64,000 nucleotides of DNA from Tubiluchus corallicola (lineage: Eukaryota; Priapulida; Priapulimorpha; Priapulimorphida; Tubiluchidae), in assembly GCA_030141605.1 (NCBI GenBank), contig JAQGDQ010000745.1, positions 31,001 through 95,000 of the forward strand, written 5' to 3'. Positions 22,101 to 31,700 of this stretch are shown here, in pieces; position 1 is the stretch's first letter; every line of letters begins with the position of its first letter. The position numbers and the translations under genes are program-made. The notes under the pieces are model-generated. The model worked only from the letters and a program-made list of their open reading frames with translations. It did not search any database and had not been told where the DNA came from.

Positions 22101-23498
22101 TTCGTTGACACGCAGTGGCCTGTTAGTTAACACGACCGCGTTGTTAAAGTCCACGGTGGCATTGGGACGTATGGCAGCTCTACCGCCCTCTACGACCCGA
22201 GCATGAGAACCGCAGTGAGGATGAAAAAGCAAGGCGTCCGCTTCCGAATCTAGAGCGGCGAAAGACGGCAGGTTGGACGTGCAGTCGCTCATCTGCGTGT
22301 ACATTTGCGTCAGCTGCTGAAACAGCGTGTGCGCCCTGTTCTCAAAGATGGCTCCCAGGCTCTGCTGTAGGCTGGTGCGGCGGTCACTTTCCTGCGCAGT
22401 TAGCGTGACCTTCACGGCCATGCCGTAAAGGTCGACAACCGCAAAGACCACGCTCGGAACTCGGCTGGCAGCTATGCCCTGGTCGACACCGTTGATGTAA
22501 TAGTGAAGATTACCGTTTGTCTTGCGTATCATTCCGATCCTGTCTCCCTCCATCAGCTCGTCGAGATTATAGTCTCCGTATTCCCTCCGCGTTCCTTTGC
22601 CGTTCGTCAGGATTCCGCAGCCGCTCATCATAATCGTTCCCGATCTCATGTTCGTCATGGTGGCGGGGAACTCCATCGTGTTCGGATTGTGGGTGGTTAT
22701 CCCGACTTCTATGGACCCGGACCACTTATCTACTAGCCTGTCCAATGTTATTTCGAACATTTCGTTGTCGTGGAGAGGTCTGTTAGACATGATGACACCG
22801 TTGTTAAATTCGTCGAGAGGTCGCCGTCGTTCGGCCGTTCTATTCCCGCTGGATAGCCTAATTAACGAGCCGCACCTTTCATGAAATTGCAACCTGTCTT
22901 CTTCGTCGCTGTCATCATTACAATTATTTTCCTTTGTATGCCCATTATTCATGGCAACTAAACTTTCGTTAATTGCCTCGTTTGCTATGATTCTTGTTTC
23001 TACGCTCTCTGTAATTGTCACTTGCACGCACTTTCCATACATGTCGACGATGACAAATACTTTTTCTGGAATGCCTCTCGTGGCTTCTCCGTAATCGGTT
23101 CCGTTCACGAAGAAATGCAGCGCTCCTCTGGTCGTGCGCATGACACCGACTTTGTCGCCCTCGCAAAGCCGGTCCAAATCGAAGCCGTATTCGTCGACGA
23201 TCGACCGCCCGTTCATGAGTATGCAGTTGCCGGAAAGCACCCAGGTGCCTTCGCGAAAGTCCGTGGCGCTAGCCGGAAACTGAAGGTTGTTTGGATCGCA
23301 CGTCGTGACGCCAATCTCGATGGAGCCGCTCCACGAATTGATCTTTTTGTCCACTCTCACCTCGAACAGCTGATTGTCCTGCAGCACGTCTCTGCTCATG
23401 ACCACCCCGTTGTTGAACTCTTGCGTGGGGTGGTTGCGATATGCGGTCTTATTGTTGTTGCTCAGAGAGACGAGTATACCGCATTTGGTGTGGAACAT
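19146..23498 (-). CDS. NEURL4: Neuralized-like protein 4, six NHR domains, 1450 aa
   Basis: NEURL4 is a multi-NHR scaffold linked to centriolar homeostasis and Notch/E3-ligase regulation. Six neuralized homology repeats follow each other at about 2-163, 203-367, 424-587, 622-789, 822-991 and 1030-1189. Each shows FNNxVV.., WxGSIExGVTT, FPAxxT and a VDLYG end; repeats 5 and 6 are the most divergent. An acidic linker (EEEEE) precedes repeat 4 and a Ser-rich linker follows repeat 6. A Cys-rich module lies at about 1234-1275 (CFCEKC). The C-terminal 140 residues carry FHGT (1316-1319), SPSIRY and EIEW. An in-frame TGA lies 42 bases upstream of the ATG chosen here, with only non-ATG codons between, so the ATG at 23498 is the first possible start. 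No intron interrupts 4.35 kb, close to full family length (human about 1560). Confidence 0.93.
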   Translation of the reverse strand: MFHTKCGILVSLSNNNKTAYRNHPTQEFNNGVVMSRDVLQDNQLFEVRVDKKINSWSGSIEIGVTTCDPNNLQFPASATDFREGTWVLSGNCILMNGRSIVDEYGFDLDRLCEGDKVGVMRTTRGALHFFVNGTDYGEATRGIPEKVFVIVDMYGKCVQVTITESVETRIIANEAINESLVAMNNGHTKENNCNDDSDEEDRLQFHERCGSLIRLSSGNRTAERRRPLDEFNNGVIMSNRPLHDNEMFEITLDRLVDKWSGSIEVGITTHNPNTMEFPATMTNMRSGTIMMSGCGILTNGKGTRREYGDYNLDELMEGDRIGMIRKTNGNLHYYINGVDQGIAASRVPSVVFAVVDLYGMAVKVTLTAQESDRRTSLQQSLGAIFENRAHTLFQQLTQMYTQMSDCTSNLPSFAALDSEADALLFHPHCGSHARVVEGGRAAIRPNATVDFNNAVVLTNRPLRVNEMFEIAVDQIIDKWAGSIEIGVTTHLPLDLDFPATMTNIRSGTWMMTGNGVMHNGTTVLEEYGQNLDRLKCGDTVGVLRKNNGNVHFYVNSVDQGCAATDVPENVYGVIDLYGQAAKAHIVDHSATSLIPVSTIEDVDQTADANDEAVAEEEEEPLQFHHLHGRNATITNNGLTASRPNAHGEFNDAIVTSKRPLKDGEMFEVVIEKMVERWSGSIEAGVTTIRPDQLEFPNTMTDIDYETWMLSGSAIMQDGTTIRNGYACDLDTLMVGSRIGMSRLADGTLHFYVNGADMGVACTDVPPGKGDIKGVYAVIDLYGQCAQVTILNQNSKPVQPQNHVLELMQTDVSPARLTAEITHRLCMCTGKNILLKNGACSAVRQKNYNCGLVFSSHPMKLDELFEIQVDSMTQLYSGSLEIGVTTFTIHDNMPNSSLPASAKEFADNKSKVTWLISGSSVLRNNVVLKENFVPSLHRVEVGTKVGVMVCSDGTLHLFVNSEDMGVAATHIPKKVHALVDVYGTVDGISIVSNSIAEVPLVSPRAPLVHFLNREAFDEDGDVDTKAPISHVFHNRHGRNINLSNRNRTATRKAGYDQAIAVCNQPLVRQQLFEIEINQSNSRWSSGLRVGIVGTHLDKIVFPSNAVSMEGAVWIIQGQSVFHNKAKIKECYGPDLDTLTSGRVGLLIDYHNSLHMYVNGVDRGVAATDLPGLCFVLVDLYGRCNQVSIVTNDAASDDSSSSTSQQGEDKEKADIESNKTEKVTPQRTIEARPVENCDYMKACSVFVDLLGLPAVYFCPEKNVCFCEKCYSIQEDSRCIKGGDPPKDYTVPFGWCRFGLRIAPRFENINASENWHVAFHGTRIAAIRKILDHGELLLPGDVALGGKALTPYASRGKYKSKEDISQIFLSPSIRYIDNDLFATRQEWTDIDSKKQTQVRVAFQVCVRPGCYRVGPQSIGVNHAIDPHFSNNEIEWFTKERGATALYGLLVRLE

Positions 23499-24029
23499 GG
23501 CGTCTAAATTGAGAGACACTCTAAAGCGGATGATTTCTTTATCTACTCATAGTAATGCACTTTGCTAATCACAGACCCTAAAAGTAAAAAAGGACAATAA
23601 ATTACTTCTATTACTTCTATGTCAAAACAACCTACTCTTTAAAATATTGAAAGGAAACATGCTATGGAAATAATCAATAATATTTGCGTCATCAGCAGAC
23701 TTTGTCAGACGGTGCCATTTCCAAGAATTCTTATTATCCGCTATGATGTACGGTAGTTGATTATTTCCTTGCCTCGCCCACACTGCAAAGTCACTTACAA
23801 TGCTTGGTCTGAGCCAAGAAAAAGTGAAACAAAATTTTATACCGATTTTTAATCGAAAATTAGGGGTGTGTGTTATACACGTGCGCGCGTTATACTCGAA
23901 TAAATACGGTAATTGTGTTAAAATGTATATGTTTTATCAGACTTGAAAATGGGGTAGTGCATGAAAAATCATCCCATCTTCCTTTAACTCCAGAAAATTG
24001 AACCGAGCACATATAAAAAAGGCGGAACA
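23499..24029. other. 5' flank of NEURL4
   Basis: A pyrimidine tract and AG (CTTTTTTACTTTTAG, minus strand, ending near 23581) could be an acceptor for an untranslated leader exon. 23615-23665 holds a copy of the ATTGAAAGGAAAC dispersed repeat. ATGAAAAATCATCCCATCTT at 23960 recurs at 30500 and 42438. A TACCGTATTTATTCGAG-type DNA-transposon end (minus strand) lies near 23910. Confidence 0.35.
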
Positions 24030-24730
24030 TGTAAATTGAAACTCCCTGGAATAACAATTAGCCACAGCTATTTTTTACCGTAAGTCATTTGAAACAGGTT
24101 TATAGAACATTGAGTAAAGTTTGAAAAAATAATCAGTGCATTTGTAGCACACATGTCACTAACTAAGCAAAAGTTTAAAGGACAACAAAAGAGGTACCTG
24201 AAGTAGGTTTCAAAAAAAATCACCTTAAAAAATTATATTACGTTACAGCAGTTTCATGCGTATATCGTACTCACGTTAAAAGGAATTTTTGTTACTTTTC
24301 ATTTTAAATCTCCGGCAATACTGTTCCAACCGCGCCATTACATGACGTGAATCAGGGGAAGAAAAGGAAATTTTAAACTTTCCCAAATGTCCCAAAAAAC
24401 TTGCAAATCTATATTAGCTAACATTTCGCTTTACTGCTGGAAAGACGTATGTAACTAGAAATAATAATTTATAATGTTCTTGCCAATTGATGAAATGTCG
24501 CTGACTCACCCTCCAGGGTGCGCTCCTCACTAACCAAAAAATTATTGGCAAGATACAGTAATTTAAATTTTACTTAATTAGCAACATGTATGCTACGAAT
24601 GCTTTGATTATTTTTTCAAACTTTACTCAATGTTATCAAAACTTGTTTCAAACGACCTGCCATTAAAATGGCTGCACATAATGCTCATCGCGGGAGTTTA
24701 AATTTACACGTTTTATACAGCGTTACTGTC
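24030..24730. mobile_element. Long inverted-repeat (foldback) element
   Basis: Arm 24060-24155 in reverse complement reads CTACAAATGCACTGATTATT, TTTTCAAACTTTACTCAATG, TTTCAAATGAC. Arm 24595-24690 carries the same blocks in the same order (CTACGAATGCTTTGATTATT, TTTTCAAACTTTACTCAATG, TTTCAAACGAC). Outer parts (GGGAGTTT...AATTTACA) also pair. The right arm and its flank recur singly at 46544-46740. Exact ends are unresolved. Confidence 0.6.
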
Positions 24731-25160
24731 GACGCAAGCCCTGCATAGGAAAGGTAGTACGTAATAGTGAAATGTTTAGTGAGGTGCTTTATATCTTGAA
24801 CATAAGCGAGCAAAAAAATAGGAATTCAAATTATATCTATGCATGTATACACTAACCAAGATTAAACTGATGTAAATGTACTCCAAGGGAAAACTCCGAG
24901 TTCTGAGCTCATGGAGTTGCATTGTTCACAGATTTTCAGGAGGGCATTTGCGGCCCTACAGGTCCTGAAAATAAACAGATAATAAACACTTTGAAAGTGC
25001 AATTATAATCACATTTAGCAGCCCATTCTCGGAAAATCTAACAAAATGAGTACGCAAAAACTTGAAAAAAATAGCTGTTTTTACAATTATGAATTTATTC
25101 CACAGCAACACAAACACACATGCAAGTTGATATTACATTGCAAAAAAAGTAAATAAACTA
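24731..25160. other. Non-coding stretch, no gene seen
   Basis: One possible minus-strand exon edge (TTTATTTTCAG|GACC near 24965) with no open frame worth calling. It could be an untranslated NEURL4 leader exon; unsupported otherwise. Confidence 0.25.
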
Positions 25161-25615
25161 CCGTATTTTCCCGTGTATAAGAGACCCTTGTGTATAAGAG
25201 ACCCCTTCAATTTTTAGGCAAAAATTCTGGAAAAAAGTTTTTTCAGACGGACATTTTTAGAGGGTAGAGTACAACTTTTTTCAACTCAGTGCGGTACTGA
25301 AAACAAAATAAAACCAGTTAACGTGTTGTAGAAAAAGAGTACTGGTATATATTAAAGTGCGTACCTATAAACCTGTAACAGGAAAAGAGAAAACGCGGAG
25401 ATAATGCCTGTGTCATGATGCTTGTATTGCTTACAACCGCTTCATAGTCGAACGCGACACGCAAAACAGTTGTAGAGCACTTATTTCTTTAAAATCATTA
25501 GTGTCACAATTTATGCATCTTATTGAAAAGACTTACTCCCATGTATAAGAGACCCCCTATTTTTAAAGTGAAAATTCTGAGCAAAAAAGGGTCTCTTATA
25601 CACGGGAAAATACGG
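25161..25615. mobile_element. Tc1/mariner-type MITE with 27-bp identical TIRs
   Basis: Both termini read CCGTATTTTCCCGTGTATAA then GAGACCC, identical over 27 bp, flanked by TA on each side. The next inner blocks (TGTATAAGAGACCCC...AAAATTCTG) also pair imperfectly. 455 bp; no transposase. Confidence 0.9.
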
Positions 25616-25617
25616 TA

Positions 25618-26790
25618 TGCGTGTTACTGTGAGGAGGAGGAACGAGCATTGAGCTTTCGAGTCCTCCTCCAGATAAGTGAAACAATTGACAATTAACATT
25701 ACATTTTCATCAGCTATAACGTACATTAGAACAAAATAAGTTTTGTTAGTAACTTAAGATCAGAATGAGTAATATCTATATAATAATCTTTATTTGCCAT
25801 TAAAATACATTAATAATCACTGATAAAAACTTCACAGAGATGATCAATCAGTGGAACTGGGAGCCTGCCATAGCAAAATTTTATTTTAACATGAATCGCT
25901 GAAAAATACGTTTGGAAAAATATCGGTTCACTGTGATTATTTTTGCAACCCTTTCCAATTTGCCTTACTTTCCACCCCATTTTCCCTGACTTTTTACCAA
26001 ATTATTTGTTTCCTTGACTTTTCCACGACTTTCCAGGGCAGTCTGTATTTTCATGGATTTTCCAGGATTTTTCCCTGACGTTGTGGCACTGAACAAAACA
26101 GCTATACACGTCTGCACATAAATAGTAGAGGATTCTTTCTACTATTTGTTTGCAAGTGAAAATCAGACGCGTAATTTTTCCCAATATTTTCGTGTCTCTT
26201 TATAATACCAGTAACAGTGTGCCGGTAACGAAAGGGGTAAGATTATTGCTTTGCTAGTATTAATACAGATACGGTAGGTTAACTTTGGTTTTATACAGTT
26301 TGGCACTTTGTAGTCCAAAAATATTAATCGAAGACTCACCATAAGAAATTAAAAATTTCACTATTTTAATGAACAATAAATAATAAGCTAGGCTCAAGCC
26401 GCTAAAAGTATTTTTACTTTCTTAATAAACTAGCAATTTACTTTACAGAAACAAGCACAACCACAATAATTATTTTTTCTAGTCACGAACAAGAGAGCAG
26501 TTTACATCAGTTGCAAAATTTAGTTCCCTAGTGCGACGACAGAGAGCAGCATAATTTTTGTCAGATGATTAGTGATTGATTGATCGGAGGCTACAAATAA
26601 TTTGTGTACGTTTCTGCCTTTTGCATTTACTTTATATTTATGTGGTTTTAGGACTAGAAGAATTTACGCTCTTAGCTGTAGATAGAACTGGGTGGGTTTG
26701 TTCTCATCAATGGTAATTCCTCAAGTCTACAACTTGCGGAATGAGACTTTGATGTTGGTGATTCTTGTGACAAGCAGCATACAACCACGT
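25618..26790. other. Non-coding stretch, no gene seen
   Basis: AT-rich. A cluster of TTTTCC/GGAAA words at 25960-26090 (TTTCCAGG..., GACTTTCCAGGGC, TTTCCAGGATTTTTCCCTGA) gives an unusual short-period texture on the minus strand, possibly a decayed tandem repeat. Confidence 0.3.
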
Positions 26791-26793
26791 TGA

Positions 26794-26893
26794 ACGTAGT
26801 AATTATTATTGATAATACTCCAATACAAGATGTTTACCAAAACAAATTTTTGGGAGTCATATTAGACAAAAATTTTAGTTGGCTAAATAGTGC
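26794..26893 (+). pseudogene. LINE reverse-transcriptase fragment
   Basis: Plus-strand translation gives IIDNTPIQDVYQNKFLGVIL then DKNFSWLN. The motif KFLGVxLDxxxSW is diagnostic of the region just after the palm in non-LTR reverse transcriptases. Only about 33 codons survive. Confidence 0.7.
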
Positions 26894-27173
26894 AATTATT
26901 ATAATGTTTTTGCTTCCCGCTTGATTACATACTAAATTCTTGCCGTTGGTCACGCCTGAGTTTAAACTTTTTGCCGGGAATTTTGTCTCTAACCCGTTGC
27001 TGTAACAACTAGATTAGTTCAACATGAAATTGTCTCAAGGTCACTCCATGCAGAGCTTGGCTTTCACTACTCAGTATTTAACATGCAGTGTTTAAACGGG
27101 GGAGGAGAAATTGCTAGCAAGTCTAGGTAGGCACTGGTAAGAAAGATAGGTGGTTTCAAGCAAACAGAAAGTT

Positions 27174-27545
27174 TTGTTGTTGTTGCTGCTGCTGTTTTGT
27201 TGTTGTTGCTGTTACTCTTGTCTTTGTAGTTGCTGCTCTTGTTGTTGTTATTGTCGTTGTTGTTGCTGCTGCTGTTGTTGTTGTTATTGCTGCTGTTGAT
27301 GTTGTTGTTGTTGCTGCTGCTTTTGTTGTTGTTGTCATTGTTGTTTTTGCTGCTGTTGATGTTGTTGTTGTTGCTGCTGCTTTTGTTATTGTTGTTGCTA
27401 CTCATTTCTTTCCTTTGTTGTTGTTATTGCTGCTGTTGATGTTGCTGCTGCTGCTGCTGTTTTATTGTTGTTGTTGTTGTTGTTGTTGCGACTCTTGTCT
27501 TTGCTGTTGCTATTGCCATTGTTGCTGCTGCTGTTGTTGTTGATG
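27174..27545. repeat. Compound (TTG/TGC)n microsatellite
   Basis: About 370 bp of mixed TTG and GCT triplets with rare interruptions. The order TGCTGCTGTTGATGTTGTTG recurs inside the array. A second array of the same composition and strand lies at 32733-33247. Poly-Leu (plus) and poly-Asn/Thr (minus) frames over it are repeat artefacts. Confidence 0.95.
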
Positions 27546-27779
27546 TTAATCAGTAGAAATATGAATAAAACTCATAAAATGTTTAATTTATATGGTTTAA
27601 GCAGCATAGATCCATTGATTTTTGGTTCTGCAACCTATCTCAATTCGTTCACATTACTTCCTATGGAACTTTTGGTTTCGTTTAACATCATTTCGCTTAG
27701 CGTCGCGTTTTGCCGGAACGCATTAGCGTCGTTAAGCGAGAACTTACTTTACCATTATATGTACCAAAAAATTAAATTT

Positions 27780-27873
27780 TGCAGATGGGGACTGTGGGAA
27801 AGGGCTGACCGTTGGGGAGTGGGCACTAAAAACAATCTTGCCTAGGGTGTCAACCTACGTAGTGCCGGCCCTG
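27780..27873. mobile_element. Solo end of a hAT-like element
   Basis: Reverse complement starts CAGGGCCGGCACTACGTAGG then ACACCCTAGGCAAG, a common hAT terminus style. No partner end is found nearby. Confidence 0.35.
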
Positions 27874-27915
27874 CGAGTTCAGAAGTTTTCACTTTTCCGT
27901 TTTTTCATTTTTCAG

Positions 27916-28039
27916 ACATGCGAATACTGGCTTGACCATGATAAAAACTGAAGGCATCGTTCAAACTTTGGAAGGAAATCAGAATGAAAGGTCTTGTAAT
28001 GTCATCGTACAAACGTCTGAAGCTACACATGGGATACAG
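27916..28039 (+). CDS. Zinc-finger gene, exon 1 of the model
   Basis: Acceptor TTTTTCAG at 27915 and donor CAG|GTAATG at 28039. From the ATG at 27938 it gives 34 codons beginning MIKTEGIVQTLEGNQNERSC. Too short for similarity; joined to the next exon only on phase and strand. Confidence 0.5.
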
Positions 28040-31000
28040 GTAATGATAGCTTTTCTTATTTGTCAGTATGAACAAAGATAAGATAATATAAGATAAGATA
28101 AGATAAGATAAGATAATATTTATTTTCATCAGTATGATATAAACAGTACATATTTGTAAAACATGAGCTTAAAGCTCGTAAACCGATATCAAACAATGTA
28201 TATGAGCGATAACATGGTAATAATATGTACTTCTTAAAATCTTTGGATGCCACCAGAGGTATTGGTACAAGAAAAATTTATAACTACATAAAGACAGTAA
28301 AAATTTGAGACAGTAAAATTTTAGGCAGTAACATTTTCTAAAATACACAAAAAGCTATCTAGGTCAATAAAAATTTTTCCTGCCAACATTTCAGCATTTA
28401 ATTACGACTTAACTTAACATTTACATGATACACCAGTCCATGAGTTAATTAGACGTTTAAATTCCCCAAGATTTTCGGCCATTTGGAGACAGTTTGGTAA
28501 TTCAGTGTGGCTCCATAATAGGAGAAACTTTTCTTGCCACGTGTAACACCATCACATGTAGGGTGTTCTGCAGTGTTCATTTTTCTGAGGAAGTAGCGGT
28601 TTTGCTTTCGTTCCTCTATCAGTCCATAGAGATAGGACGGGCAGTTTTTGGACAGAATCTTGAATACTTCCACAACAATGAGACGTTGTCTCTGCAGTTG
28701 AAGAGACATAAATTCATTGAATTGATTGATTACCTTGATTGATTGATTTTAGGACAAAGTCCATATTACAATACAGTACTAATCATAGTTAACAAACAAA
28801 CATGATACTTCATTCCCATTATTGAACATTATCTTATTATAAACTAACACATTCGTATAATAATTCATCTTTCATTCGTCTGAAATTCAAAATCTGAAAA
28901 TTTTTTATTACATGGTACATGCGCATTAATTAATTACATTAGTAACAATTCTGAGAGGGTTGCTGACCTCGATAACTTATAGTTCTTTCGCCACCCTTTC
29001 GCCACTAATCAATAATTACTTTTGCACTTTGTAATATTATTGTACTAGCAAAGGCCCCGCAAAGAATTGTGCGTATAAATACACTCATAATAAATAAAAC
29101 GCGAACATCCCACCTAGTGTTCGTTTATTTTCCTAACGCAAAGCCAGCAGCTTTTACTGAATTAAAGTTATAAGGTTACAGACAGAGTATAATGGATGAC
29201 GTCAGAACAATGGCATTGTGTCAGCAGTTTTCCAAGCGAAAATTGCCGAAAATGGAAAATCTAATTAACTCGTCGGTACTCCTTTTGGTGGACCTGCCCT
29301 AAAGTGCAGTCCACATCATCATGTAGCCCCGTTCTTCCTCTTTCTAAAGAGCCGTATATCTCCTTTCGAAAGTCCCACCAGGCGTTGCCAGAATTTTTTC
29401 TGCATGCTGTTTGGTCAAAATTTCGAAAAAATCGCGAGTTGGGTCCGGGAAAACGCCCGTTACGCGAATTCTAAATATGCCTACTACACCCTCCGCTGAA
29501 CGGGCTATCTATCCATGGCCAGCACCACCCTCGGCCCATTCCCGTTCTCCAGATCTCAGACGTATAAGATATATATATATATATTATGCCCATACCAGTA
29601 GAATTAATATATACGACGTTGACTTACTTACACTATAAATCAATACAGCAATTGTCAATTAATAGTTTCTGATAATTACAGCCAACCTCGGACATAAGAG
29701 ACCTTTCTGCGCGAATATTTCCACATGTCAGCAGAAAAGCTGGAGTTATGCTGCCTCGTGACATTCTAATTCTCGTGACCTGATGACATTCTAATTTTGC
29801 GATTCTACACACTTGGAAATAATTATATTATCCCGCGTGCTGAAACTTTCCAGTTTAAACACGCACATGGAAAGCGCGCCTAAGACAAAGGCATGACAGT
29901 CGGACAGTCAAATGTTAAAGCAAAATCGGACCCGATCTTAAACTGTAGGTCAAAACAATCTAATCTTTAAAATATTGAAAGGAATCAAACTATTTTTTCA
30001 AAAATGACTTGCATGAAAGAATTATTACCACACAAGCAATTTCGCATTTGCACCACTAGTTCTTCGCTGTTACATGCATTTCGCCACTAGCACCTGCATT
30101 TTGGAGATGTGTTGCACAAAAAACAGGTGCTGCACCTCTCAATTCTGAGGTGTTTGTTTGTAACGTACTGGACACGTTTGACAGCTCATGTGTGAGCACA
30201 GCGGTAAATTTGAAATTTGAATTTTCATCTTAAAACTTGCCTAGTTTTAGTACAACACATCTCAGTGTAGCAATATCTCACTGTAGCAATGTACTTCAAT
30301 TTTCGCTTTTGCAAACACGTGCAACACGCTCGCAGAATGTTTTTGCTGTTGGACATTATGTTGGTTTGTGATGTCATTAATAGGTTGGCTCTCACACCAT
30401 TAATTCAGATTTTAATCTCTTATTTAATTATTAGAAACGCTTTTGCGGCATTATTGCTGTTAAAATGAATAGTTTTTACCGTACTTCAAAAGAATATGAA
30501 AAATCATCCTGTCTTCCTTTGTCCCACATTCGTGTAGGCTTTTGTTCTGCTAGGACGCGTTATGCATTACAAAACATGATTATGTTAATACGTGTTGCAG
30601 TTTAGTTTAGACATAATTTATTTAGGATTGGATCAGACAGTTTGAACAACATGATCTAGGATCCTCACCACAACAGACTTTATACACTATTTACAAGAAC
30701 ATTTACAGTAAGAATTGACTATAACTACACAAGCTGACAAGTTTTACTACAAGATTACATTATACATTAGTAACATTTACAGTAAGAATTGACTATAAAT
30801 ACACAAGCTAACAAGTTTTACTACAAGATTACATTATACATTAGTAACATTTACAGTAAGAATTGACTATAACTACACAAGCTAACAAGTTTTACTACAA
30901 GATTACATTATACATTAGTAACATTTACAGTAAGAATTGACTATGACTACACAAGCTGACAAGTTTTACTACAAGATTACATTAGACATTAGTAACATTT

Positions 31001-31662
31001 ACAGTAAGAATTGACTATAACTACACAAGCTGACAAGTTTTACTACAAGATTACATTATACATTAGTAACATTTACAGTGAGAATTGACTATAACTACAC
31101 AAGCTAACAAGTTTTACTACAAGATTACATTAGACATTAGTAACATTTACAGTTAGAATTGACTATAACTACACAAGCTGACAAGTTTTACTACAAGAAC
31201 ATTAGTAGAAAATGACGGTTAAAAAATATTAATGTACGAATATTTAATCGTGTTACAGTTTACTGGTCAAGACCTTGGCAAATGTTCGCAAGAATACGCT
31301 GCGTTCATACAAGATTCGGTTCACCAAGATGTGGAACAGTTCGGAGTTGAGCAGTCTACCGTACTCAAGCCTGCTGCCGTACCCGAATTAACCGAAGAAT
31401 CATTCGTGGTGAGTGAGTTAAAACGGCAACCATTTGTAATGCTCATTCTTTCTTAACAAATGATTCTGGCATGTGCTTTGTACAATAAATGCATTGTTTA
31501 AGTTTTTATAAATGCTTGTGCTGCCATCTGCTGAAATTATTTTTGAAAGTTATAGAAATTGGTTTGTCTTTATATAAATGTTTTGCCATTTATTATATTA
31601 CTAATGTATACTTTATAAGGAATTTTATCATTCATATATAATTCCTTAATAATATATAATTT

Positions 31663-31700
<38 letters not shown>

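Noticed and set aside
23499-23519. NEURL4 start seven codons further upstream
   Set aside because: The frame there begins with GTG, not ATG, and an in-frame TGA lies just beyond. The ATG at 23498 is the first usable start.
27067-27439. Poly-Asn/Ser, poly-Thr and poly-Leu frames
   Set aside because: Translations of the (TTG/TGC)n array; all frames of such an array are open. The same applies to 32599-33258 beyond the exon at 32599-32718.
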